Below, in pieces: positions 22,097-27,668 of a stretch of 30,856 nt of DNA. The notes beneath the pieces were generated by a model. That model was not told the origin of the DNA. It was given only the letters and a program-made list of their open reading frames with translations, and searched no databases. The stretch covers positions 1 to 30,856 of the IMG/VR virus record IMGVR_UViG_3300013126_000152. The stretch is one strand, 5' to 3'. The position numbers were made by a program, and so were the translations under genes. This DNA comes from a virus. Numbering within the stretch: position 1 is the first letter of the stretch; the number at the start of each line of letters is the position of its first letter.

Positions 22097-22187
22097 CCAG
22101 GATTCTCCAGGAATCCTCAGGATTTTCTAGGATTAGAAGGAATCTCCAGGATTTTGTAGGATTTTGTAGGATTTTTCAGGATTATAA
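22097..22187 (+). repeat. Array of AGGATT/AGGAAT units with a 10-bp period
   Basis: AGGATT or AGGAAT starts at 22099, 22109, 22119, 22129, 22138, 22148, 22158, 22168 and 22178: nine units, spacing 10 bp except one step of 9, with another AGGATT at 22070. The unit consensus is YYAGGATTYT. The period equals one DNA turn and is not a multiple of three, so it is not a protein repeat. It lies between the AT-hook gene and the small terminase gene. Candidates are a packaging-recognition site or a replication site. Confidence 0.8.
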
Positions 22188-22200
22188 AGGAACAAGGAAT

Positions 22201-22638
22201 ATGTCCAGTAAAGTAGACCCAAGGAAGTGGATACCAACTCCAGAGATATTAGAGAAGATTAGAGAGCAATCCCGTATGGGTGTAACAGAGGCAAACATCG
22301 CAAGAAATGTGGGTTTGCACCCTTCTACGTTTAGTGAGAAGAAGAGTATGTATCCCGAAGTTGCGGAAGCGATAAGAGATGGAATGGCAACGGGTGAGAA
22401 TTTGGCGGTGGGTGCATTGTGGAATATGATTCAGGATACGAAGCATAAGGGGCATTTGACTGCTGTTATATTCTATTTGAAGTGTAGGCATGGGTGGAGT
22501 GATGGAAGTCGCCAGAGTGGTACTACTGTAGAGACTACCGCTCCATCAGGCGTAACATTTGAGATTTTGCAAAAAGGGGATCCACAACCACAGAAGGCAA
22601 CCGTAAACGACGTTGTTGACGATGTAATCCTCCACTAA
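22201..22638 (+). CDS. Probable terminase small subunit
   Basis: 145 residues from the ATG at 22201 (AAAGGAACAAGGAAT before it). The longer frame from 22093 would translate the 10-bp repeat array and is unlikely. The N-terminal helix-turn-helix REQSRMGVTEANIARNVGLH, then STFSEKKSMYPEVAEAIRDG, is followed by GENLAVGALWNMIQDTKHKG and AVIFYLKCRHGWSD, a combination I know from small terminase-like proteins. This subunit binds the packaging site and loads the large subunit. Unusually, the large subunit is 3.4 kb away on the opposite strand. A general HTH regulator cannot be excluded. Confidence 0.65.
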   Translation: MSSKVDPRKWIPTPEILEKIREQSRMGVTEANIARNVGLHPSTFSEKKSMYPEVAEAIRDGMATGENLAVGALWNMIQDTKHKGHLTAVIFYLKCRHGWSDGSRQSGTTVETTAPSGVTFEILQKGDPQPQKATVNDVVDDVILH

Positions 22639-22645
22639 ATATCTC

Positions 22646-22719
22646 TAAACCCAACTGTTCTAAACCCAACTCACTGTAGACCCAACTGTGTTTAGACCCA
22701 ACTACAGTTAGACCCAACT
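22646..22719 (+). repeat. Five iterons TARACCCAACT with a 16-bp period
   Basis: TAAACCCAACT at 22646 and 22661, then TAGACCCAACT at 22677, 22693 and 22709; steps are 15, 16, 16 and 16 bp. The 4-5 bases between units vary. They start 8 bases after the small terminase stop. ACTGTAG (22673-22679) and CTACAGT (22702-22708) inside the array form an inverted repeat. Such iterons are typical of protein-binding sites at origins or packaging starts. Confidence 0.8.
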
Positions 22720-22790
22720 CATTTTTCACACCCGCAGAATATGCGGTCTCACCCGTTCTATGCGGTGTTTGACCGTCTCCCCACTGTTTC

Positions 22791-22841
22791 TGCGGGTTAG
22801 ACACAGTTTCTCCCTGGGGCGATTAGCGGGTCTAACCCGCA
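22791..22841 (+). repeat. 12-bp perfect inverted repeat
   Basis: TGCGGGTTAGAC (22791-22802) and GTCTAACCCGCA (22830-22841) are exact reverse complements separated by 27 bases. The right arm also forms a tight local hairpin, GCGGGT-CTA-ACCCGC (22826-22840). Both contain TTAGAC/GTCTAA, close to the iteron core TAGAC. No T run follows, so it is not a good terminator. Confidence 0.65.
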
Positions 22842-22964
22842 TTCGACCGTTTTTGAGTACGTGAGCGCTTACTAACCTTTCATTTTCTCCTTCTGCTATG
22901 AGCCTTCTAAAACCTTACACTATTTATGGACCAATGTCAACAATTATATTTATGGTTGTACCTG

Positions 22965-22993
22965 TTGACTTTTTGTATTTATGGTGCTATAAT
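22965..22993 (+). promoter_or_regulatory. Early promoter P1 (extended -10)
   Basis: TTGACT (22965-22970), 17-bp spacer, TGC then TATAAT (22988-22993). The spacer contains TATTTATGG, shared with the two other early promoters. The start should be near 23000, at the foot of the hairpin 22999-23022, leading to the gene at 23051. Confidence 0.85.
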
Positions 22994-22998
22994 GTTTA

Positions 22999-23022
22999 CA
23001 TATGCTGGTGAAACGGCATATG
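22999..23022 (+). promoter_or_regulatory. 5' leader hairpin of the P1 transcript
   Basis: CATATGC (22999-23005) pairs with GCATATG (23016-23022) around the loop TGGTGAAACG, at the very 5' end of the predicted RNA. The third early leader (24158-24187) keeps the stem but changes T-A to C-G on both sides. It is followed by GAAAGGGTAAAAA, the leader end shared by all three early transcripts. Confidence 0.65.
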
Positions 23023-23050
23023 ACTAAACAACCACTGAAAGGGTAAAAAA

Positions 23051-23308
23051 ATGAATTTGATTGTGAGTGTTGATGTAAACCTGGATAATGGTAGCAATGT
23101 ATTTGTGCCCCGTGTGCCTGTGCACGTTGATGATGCTGTGTATAATGAATACGTAGCAAATGTGTCTACCTGGGGTGTTGATGATGTGGAAACCATCGCG
23201 ATGGTTGAGTGTATTCGGAATGAGATTGGCATACCTGATGTTGTATGGGATACACTGCCTGATCAAGATGAATATGATTATGTGATTGAGGTTGTTGAGG
23301 AAAACTAA
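23051..23308 (+). CDS. Very acidic small early protein
   Basis: 85 residues; I do not recognise the family. Counted charges: 19 Asp+Glu against 2 Arg and no Lys, a net charge near -17. Acidic residues are spread along the chain (HVDDAVYNEY, WGVDDVETIA, LPDQDEYDYVIEVVEEN). It is driven by a strong early promoter directly after the origin-like region. Small acidic early phage proteins often mimic DNA and block host restriction or other DNA-binding proteins, but this is only a suggestion here. A hairpin follows the stop. Confidence 0.75.
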   Translation: MNLIVSVDVNLDNGSNVFVPRVPVHVDDAVYNEYVANVSTWGVDDVETIAMVECIRNEIGIPDVVWDTLPDQDEYDYVIEVVEEN

Positions 23309-23312
23309 AACC

Positions 23313-23339
23313 GGGATCCCGCACTAATAGCGGGTTCTC
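23313..23339 (+). terminator. Hairpin after the acidic gene, possible terminator
   Basis: CCCGC/GCGGG (23318-23322 / 23330-23334) is extended by four more pairs beyond one T-T mismatch, with loop ACTAATA. The sequence after it (ACCATTTTCT) has only a short, displaced T run, so termination would be weak. Confidence 0.4.
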
Positions 23340-23348
23340 ACCATTTTC

Positions 23349-23356
23349 TATAAATA
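23349..23356 (+). promoter_or_regulatory. TATAAATA octamer upstream of early promoter P2
   Basis: An exact late-type octamer, but placed 130 bases before the next ATG and among early genes. A TTGACA (23358-23363) with TATAGA 18 bases on is also present. It may add late or second early expression, or be chance in A/T-rich DNA. Confidence 0.35.
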
Positions 23357-23391
23357 TTTGACAATGGACCATAAATATATGTATAGAGATG

Positions 23392-23420
23392 TTGACCTGT
23401 AAACATATTTATGCTATAAT
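23392..23420 (+). promoter_or_regulatory. Early promoter P2 (extended -10)
   Basis: TTGACC (23392-23397), 17-bp spacer, TGC then TATAAT (23415-23420). The spacer ends in TATTTATGC, matching P1 and P3. It serves the genes at 23479 and 23670. Confidence 0.85.
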
Positions 23421-23428
23421 GTCTCTAA

Positions 23429-23452
23429 TGGTTGAGCAATAGTGCACAGCCA
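23429..23452 (+). promoter_or_regulatory. 5' leader hairpin of the P2 transcript
   Basis: TGGTTG (23429-23434) pairs with CAGCCA (23447-23452) with one G-U; inside, GCA/TGC pairs around ATAG with A opposite A between the two helices. It differs in sequence from the P1 and P3 hairpins but has the same place and the same GAAAGGGTAAAAA element (23464-23476) after it. Confidence 0.55.
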
Positions 23453-23478
23453 ATAATACCAACGAAAGGGTAAAAATT

Positions 23479-23670
23479 ATGAATACGAAACAATTGTGTG
23501 GTTGGATGCGGGTTAAGAGCGCTGTACTGGCTGGTGGCGTTAAGGTTACTGGTAACCAATTGAATGATATGCTGCGCGCAGATGCAGCCCAATACGGCTA
23601 CCGTACGGCTGTATTGTCTGGTCGTGATATGGTCAACAAGCTTGTTGCATTGAATAGTGAGGTGGCATAA
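23479..23670 (+). CDS. Hypothetical early protein, 63 aa
   Basis: I do not recognise it. The start is set by the shared early leader ending GAAAGGGTAAAAATT before the ATG. The protein is basic and helical, with VKSAVLAGGVKVTGNQLNDM and GRDMVNKLVALNSEVA. It begins MNTKQ, as does the P3 gene product. The stop overlaps the next ATG (TAATG), so the two are co-translated from P2. Confidence 0.7.
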   Translation: MNTKQLCGWMRVKSAVLAGGVKVTGNQLNDMLRADAAQYGYRTAVLSGRDMVNKLVALNSEVA

Positions 23671-24113
23671 TGAACACACAGTTTACACACGATCAAATTT
23701 GGGCAGCTCTTCACCCAACCAATAGTTTCAAAACTATTATACAAGAGTTATCAGTTTTAAATGTAATATTAGGTGACATTATCCCATCTGCTGTGTTGAA
23801 ACAACGCGTTATTACCCGCGGAAAGAATGCTGGTTTTCGTCGTATTACTTACAACCGCAATTATGTGTTGTCTGCTAATGACATCGATAAACTGTTTGTT
23901 TATATGACTGGACTTCCAAAATCTGAATACGTTGCTCTCCGTCATTTTATTCAAAATGAAAAAGGTCAAACAATGTTTAGTCTAGTGCTTAATGATGATA
24001 CCAAAGATGCTGAATATGTCGCTCACTGGCATGATGTATATAACCGTACACAACATCTTCGTACTAAATGCTACGCTCATCTAGCACGTGATTTGGATAT
24101 GAATAATTACTAA
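23670..24113 (+). CDS. Hypothetical early protein, 147 aa
   Basis: Not recognised. It is coupled to the 63-aa gene by TAATG. The N-terminus is helical (FTHDQIWAALHP). The middle has basic stretches (LKQRVITRGKNAGFRRITYN) compatible with nucleic-acid binding. The C-terminus is rich in H, R and Y (HWHDVYNRTQHLRTKCYAHL). No catalytic motif is clear. Expression from P2 and the small size suggest a host-takeover or DNA-metabolism accessory. Confidence 0.7.
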   Translation: MNTQFTHDQIWAALHPTNSFKTIIQELSVLNVILGDIIPSAVLKQRVITRGKNAGFRRITYNRNYVLSANDIDKLFVYMTGLPKSEYVALRHFIQNEKGQTMFSLVLNDDTKDAEYVAHWHDVYNRTQHLRTKCYAHLARDLDMNNY

Positions 24114-24123
24114 GTGTGCACTG

Positions 24124-24152
24124 TTGACCTTTTGTGCTATTTATGGTACAAT
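24124..24152 (+). promoter_or_regulatory. Early promoter P3 (extended -10)
   Basis: TTGACC (24124-24129), 17-bp spacer, TGG then TACAAT (24147-24152). TATTTATGG again precedes the -10 box. It begins 10 bases after the stop of the 147-aa gene and serves the gene at 24218. Confidence 0.8.
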
Positions 24153-24157
24153 GGCTA

Positions 24158-24187
24158 CATACGCTGGTGAATGAGCACTGGCGTATG
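24158..24187 (+). promoter_or_regulatory. 5' leader hairpin of the P3 transcript
   Basis: CATACGC (24158-24164) pairs with GCGTATG (24181-24187); GTG/CAC (24167-24169 / 24176-24178) can extend it inside. Compared with P1 (CATATGC/GCATATG), one base pair has changed on both sides. GAAAGGGTAAAAA (24205-24217) then runs straight into the ATG at 24218. Confidence 0.65.
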
Positions 24188-24217
24188 AACTAAACAATAC
24201 TTTTGAAAGGGTAAAAA

Positions 24218-24445
24218 ATGAATACTAAACAACGCACGCTGCTAAACAACGCCGCTAAACTTGTCGCGGCGCAATCGCATGAAGCCCCATACACTGTACG
24301 CCGCGGGCTGGATAGAATGGCATCTGATCCTGAACTGATGTCTGAATGTGTACCAGTGTTTGGTATGGAGTTTGACAAGCTGGTTCAAGGCATGACAGAT
24401 TGTGGTATGCTTGATGTAGAGTTCCAAATGAAACAAGTCTTTTGA
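24218..24445 (+). CDS. Hypothetical early protein, 75 aa
   Basis: Not recognised. The start is fixed by the shared early leader. It is helical, with MNTKQRTLLNNAAKLVAAQS at the N-terminus, a central DPELMSECVPVFGMEFDKL segment and two cysteines. The shared MNTKQ opening with the 63-aa early protein suggests copying of the promoter-leader cassette together with the first codons. It is the last plus-strand gene before the convergent portal gene. Confidence 0.7.
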   Translation: MNTKQRTLLNNAAKLVAAQSHEAPYTVRRGLDRMASDPELMSECVPVFGMEFDKLVQGMTDCGMLDVEFQMKQVF

Positions 24446-24470
24446 AGACGTCTTTTGTTATATAGGGTCA

Positions 24471-24536
24471 AGCCTGACGGCTACCCTTTCGCCCGCTCAC
24501 TATACCCGCCGTCAGGCTGTTCAGTTTGGGTATAGT
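24471..24536. terminator. Interleaved inverted repeats between convergent genes
   Basis: AGCCTGACGG (24471-24480) pairs with CCGTCAGGCT (24509-24518), and ACTATACCC (24499-24507) inside that loop pairs with GGGTATAGT (24528-24536). The two perfect helices (10 and 9 bp) cross, giving a pseudoknot order. It lies in the 103-base gap between the 75-aa early gene and the portal gene, so a two-way terminator is likely, though no good T run is present. A small AAGACGTCTT palindrome (24445-24454) precedes it. Confidence 0.6.
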
Positions 24537-24548
24537 GGGCACTTCACA

Positions 24549-25958
24549 TTACCTTGAACGGTTCCTTACTGCACCGTCTTCAGCCATACGGGCATTCTCT
24601 TCTGGCTCATCTTCACTGTCTGGTCCTTCAACAGCAGCCTCAGCTTCCTCACCAGCCTCTTCCTGCCCAGTCAACAGCTCACGCTCTTCACTGACATCAT
24701 CAACAATCTCCCCCTCATATAGACGCTGCAATAGAGTGTCTAGTGATATGACACCAGTCTGAAACAGTTGCAATAGAGACATTACTTGCTTTGGATCCAT
24801 TACGGTTGGGCTTACATCTTTATTGAGCTCTACTTCTGGCTCTACGTCCATGCCCAGCCATAGGTTGTACCAGTAGAGAGCCATCTGTAGTCCTTCTTCA
24901 AGTGCTGTTGCAATAGTGACCAATGATGCACCTTCTGCACCCAAACGGATCTGCAACGCATCAGAGCTCTCTACACCACGCTTGTACTGCAGCATACGGC
25001 TGCCCAGGCTATACATCTGTTCTTCCTTTGTCTTTGCAAGCTCAGTTAAGAAGTTCATACCTGCACCAGTGAACTCAAGAAAGCCAGTGCTACTGCCCGC
25101 TGTCAAGTGAATGAATTGATCAGTGCCCAACCGTACGACCTGAGCATCGTTCTGCAAGTCACCAGTGATGTATGGGGTTGGTAGAGCAATGAAATGTGCA
25201 CCGTGCCCAATGTCAACACTTACTTTGAAATGATCGATGTTGATGTCAGCCATAGTGCCCAGTGGTGGCTTACCCATCTTATCAACACCAACACCGTTCG
25301 CATTGACGACAGTAAATGGGATATAGTTAAGACGCATGCCGCGTATTGTTGGAGTGATGGTCTCTACCACTTCATATTGTGGCTTTGTGCTTGAGCCATA
25401 ACCACCTGTAGGCGTCTTCTTCTGTTCCCATATCCTGACAGTGTATAGTCCAGCAGGGTCCATAAATAGTTCACGGTAGCGGGTTAGCAATAGCTGTTCA
25501 TATGGGTCCTTTGGGTTCGGTGCAAAGTATGTCTCTGCAAGCACGTAGAAGCTGTCTCCCCAGTTGACGATGTTCATACCATTGTAGCTTATGATATATG
25601 GTGTCTCAGCAACATCATCATAGTCAACAAGAAGACCAACACGTCCTGTTTTGAAGATGTCAGCATAGCATTGAGTGATGAATTCATCTTCACCAATGTC
25701 TCCATAGAAGACTGGATCGTCTCCAACAACATATTCAATTGAGTGTGATCTACGTGTCAGTGCACCAACCAAAGCGGTTAGTGTCCGTTCAATGACATTA
25801 TAGAAGCTGCTGCGATGACGGTATGCGTCATATTGTTCGTTAGTTTGACCAGTGAGCTTTGGGATGTAATCATACACCTTACCTTCATACGCATCAGAAG
25901 TGCGTTTCATAGCTGGTTGATATTCGTTATACAGTGGATGTGTCGTGTTAATAGGCAT
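24549..25958 (-). CDS. Portal protein (DUF4055-like)
   Basis: 469 residues; start at 25958 with AAAAGGGAA upstream. The pattern YNVIERTLTALVGALTRR, DIFKTGRVGLLVDYDD, VNANGVGVDKMGKPPLGTMA, then EFTGAGMNFL, LGSRMLQYKRGVESSDALQI and LWLGMD matches the DUF4055 group of phage portals. The C-terminal 55 residues are very acidic (EEAGEEAEAAVEGPDSEDEP), perhaps for contact with scaffold or terminase. It forms the ring at one head vertex through which DNA enters. It follows the large terminase in the same strand with a 41-base gap, and both oppose the capsid genes. Confidence 0.85.
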   Translation of the reverse strand: MPINTTHPLYNEYQPAMKRTSDAYEGKVYDYIPKLTGQTNEQYDAYRHRSSFYNVIERTLTALVGALTRRSHSIEYVVGDDPVFYGDIGEDEFITQCYADIFKTGRVGLLVDYDDVAETPYIISYNGMNIVNWGDSFYVLAETYFAPNPKDPYEQLLLTRYRELFMDPAGLYTVRIWEQKKTPTGGYGSSTKPQYEVVETITPTIRGMRLNYIPFTVVNANGVGVDKMGKPPLGTMADINIDHFKVSVDIGHGAHFIALPTPYITGDLQNDAQVVRLGTDQFIHLTAGSSTGFLEFTGAGMNFLTELAKTKEEQMYSLGSRMLQYKRGVESSDALQIRLGAEGASLVTIATALEEGLQMALYWYNLWLGMDVEPEVELNKDVSPTVMDPKQVMSLLQLFQTGVISLDTLLQRLYEGEIVDDVSEERELLTGQEEAGEEAEAAVEGPDSEDEPEENARMAEDGAVRNRSR

Positions 25959-25999
25959 AATAGTATTCCCTTTTCCTGGTACTGATTATTTATCTGTTG

Positions 26000-27301
26000 T
26001 CATACACCAATCATTCGTAAACCGCCTGATTGATATCTCTTTACTGGATACTTACTATAGATGAAGTAGCCAGCAGCATCATTCGGGTGGTCGGTGTCGT
26101 GTCCTTTGTCTGGTTGACCGTTGCCGTCATAGACTTGTTGTTCAAGTGCTTCGGTGTATTGTTTACATTTAAATGTATTGACTCTATATTTTCGTATACC
26201 GTCAGTTGTGATAAATGCCATATTCATACTGTTGATACGGTCTCTGACTGGTGGGTTTTTACTACCTGCATGCACACTGAATCCTGCTGTGCGTAACATA
26301 TTTAGATCAGACATACTACTGTTGTTGGTATGTCTTTGTGCTCCACTACTGTCTGGATAGACAGCAATAGTGAATTCTGGATACTTCTCTTTGATGATGT
26401 TAATCATCTGTTCTGTGTCACGTGCACCCATAATCTCATCAACAGCGACTGGTCCAATGTGATCAATGATGTGAACTACAGCAGCCATCTTACCAACGTT
26501 GAAGTCCATACCAACGTGTAGAGTTGGTAGCGGGATGGGATGACCGTAAATGTCCTTCTTACCAGCATTGTCTTTAATGATATCTTCGATGCATATGTTT
26601 GAATGGTTCTCTCTACGATCGAACTTATAGTAGATGCGTCCGCTTGTTAGGTTAACAAATTTTCCTTCAAGGTATGCCTCCACTAGTTCTGCGGGGTATG
26701 TGTCCAATAGCGACTGAATGAACTCAGGTGGTAGAAATGGGTTGTCTCTTGTCTTTGCTCTGACATACGCTCTGTCTTCTCTGTCACCTTCCTTTTCGAA
26801 GAACTCATATAGGAAACCAAACCCTTCGGGTGTTGATGTTGTGAAGCCTTGATATACCTTCCCTGACCGTAAACGTGATTGACACATACGCCACATTGCA
26901 ACAGCGACATCTTTATTGATGGTGTCGCATTCATCAACACCAAAGAATGCAAGGTTTAGACCTGCAAGGCGTCGATAATTTTCGGCGCTGCGTAGCAGCA
27001 ATACACACTCCCCTTGAGCAAACTGTAATGTAAACTGAGGCAGAGGGCTGGCTTTGTACTTGTACGGGATACCCGCTTCAATGAGACATTGTTCGAATTC
27101 AGGAATCAGAACGTCGTGCAACATACTGTTAATCGGTTCCAACAGTGCTGCTGTGTGTCCTGGGTTCAGTGATGCAAGGTGAATGGCTTTATAGCAAAAC
27201 GCTTTGGTCTTGCCTGCACCATAGCCCCCAATCAGTCCCAAATATCTTACATTGGTATTAGTGACAAAATCGTATTGGTGCGGTAGTAGTTGTATGCTCA
27301 T
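26000..27301 (-). CDS. terL: Terminase large subunit
   Basis: 433 residues. ATPase: Walker A GGYGAGKT (25-32), Walker B LAFFGVDECD with D123/E124, coupling motif TTSTPEG (154-160). Nuclease (RNase H-type): D266 in GMDFN, D317 in YPDSSG and D408 in HPNDAAGY. All expected catalytic residues are present. It drives DNA into the prohead and cuts the concatemer. The ATG overlaps the stop of a 22-aa peptide gene, and its own ribosome site is weak, so translation is probably coupled. It is on the opposite strand from capsid and tail genes. Confidence 0.95.
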   Translation of the reverse strand: MSIQLLPHQYDFVTNTNVRYLGLIGGYGAGKTKAFCYKAIHLASLNPGHTAALLEPINSMLHDVLIPEFEQCLIEAGIPYKYKASPLPQFTLQFAQGECVLLLRSAENYRRLAGLNLAFFGVDECDTINKDVAVAMWRMCQSRLRSGKVYQGFTTSTPEGFGFLYEFFEKEGDREDRAYVRAKTRDNPFLPPEFIQSLLDTYPAELVEAYLEGKFVNLTSGRIYYKFDRRENHSNICIEDIIKDNAGKKDIYGHPIPLPTLHVGMDFNVGKMAAVVHIIDHIGPVAVDEIMGARDTEQMINIIKEKYPEFTIAVYPDSSGAQRHTNNSSMSDLNMLRTAGFSVHAGSKNPPVRDRINSMNMAFITTDGIRKYRVNTFKCKQYTEALEQQVYDGNGQPDKGHDTDHPNDAAGYFIYSKYPVKRYQSGGLRMIGV

Positions 27302-27366
27302 ATATTATTCTTTATCAGTATTAGTAAACAACCCAACAATAAACCCAGTGTGAATACTGTAATCAT
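27298..27366 (-). CDS. 22-aa hydrophobic peptide upstream of large terminase
   Basis: ATG at 27366, stop at 27298. It is preceded by the best ribosome site of the region (AAAGGAG, 8 bases before). The peptide reads MITVFTLGLLLGCLLILIKN plus NI, a single membrane helix with a basic end. Its ATG overlaps the stop of the 66-aa gene (ATGA) and its stop overlaps the terminase ATG (ATGA). The double coupling and the strong ribosome site argue it is translated. It may act as a leader for terminase translation or as a small membrane protein. Confidence 0.6.
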   Translation of the reverse strand: MITVFTLGLLLGCLLILIKNNI

Positions 27367-27563
27367 TCCTGTATCTCCTTTAGAATATGGTCTGCAGCCA
27401 CGACAAAAGTGCCCTGACCGTCTGTAGATACCTTATAGAATATTTTATTGTTAGTATTTATGATGATGTCCACGATTGTCCCGTAGTTTTCAGTGAAGCC
27501 ACCCCCACTGCATTTACATTTGGGTTGTTTGTAGTAGACTTTAGAATTGCGCTGGAGGGTCAT
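27363..27563 (-). CDS. Small beta-rich protein with CKC motif, 66 aa
   Basis: I choose the ATG at 27563; an upstream ATG at 27599 would add 12 residues. Not recognised. It has YKQPKCKCSGGGFTENYG, then strands TIVDIIINTNNKIFYKVS and GTFVVAADHILKEI, like a small SH3-type barrel with a CxC near the N-terminus. It is first in the minus-strand operon and coupled to the 22-aa peptide by ATGA, which supports it being real. A GATAAATA octamer (27576-27569 on this strand) lies just upstream. Confidence 0.6.
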   Translation of the reverse strand: MTLQRNSKVYYKQPKCKCSGGGFTENYGTIVDIIINTNNKIFYKVSTDGQGTFVVAADHILKEIQE

Positions 27564-27615
27564 TACTATATTTATCTCTTTACCATTGAAATATTTCACA
27601 CTTCCCGTGTTTGGT

Positions 27616-27623
27616 TATAAATA
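27616..27623 (+). promoter_or_regulatory. T4-type late promoter (TATAAATA) before scaffold and capsid
   Basis: Exact TATAAATA followed by CATACTG in the divergent gap between the minus-strand terminase operon and the plus-strand head genes, 53 bases before the ATG at 27669. On the opposite strand a TATAAT (27648-27643) with a poor -35 could serve the terminase operon. Confidence 0.7.
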
Positions 27624-27668
27624 CATACTGCAATCACGCAAAATTATACTTTTATCGGGGATAAAACA

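Larger units (their letters stand above)
22639..23050 (+). other. Non-coding region with iterons, inverted repeats and an early promoter; candidate origin
   Basis: This 412-base gap holds five 16-bp iterons (22646-22719), a small hairpin CCGCA/TGCGG (22732-22746), a 12-bp inverted repeat (22791-22802 / 22830-22841), an AGCGCT palindrome (22864-22869), three copies of TATTTATGG, a 7-bp inverted repeat GTCAACA/TGTTGAC that includes the -35 box, and the promoter at 22965. No credible gene is seen on either strand. The density of repeats is what replication origins or packaging sites show; which one is open. Confidence 0.5.

Noticed and set aside
22093-22200. N-terminal extension of the small terminase from the ATG at 22093
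   Set aside because: It would translate the 10-bp repeat array, giving an unlikely peptide in which the repeats do not keep frame. The ATG at 22201 has a ribosome site and begins the recognisable protein.
22097-22719. CRISPR array
   Set aside because: The repeat units are only 6-11 bases with 4-5-base variable gaps, far too short for CRISPR repeats and spacers.
22535-22804. 89-aa minus-strand frame over the iterons
   Set aside because: Its middle is translated iteron sequence (ELGLTVVGSKHSWVYSELGL), it overlaps the small terminase gene, and it has no ribosome site.
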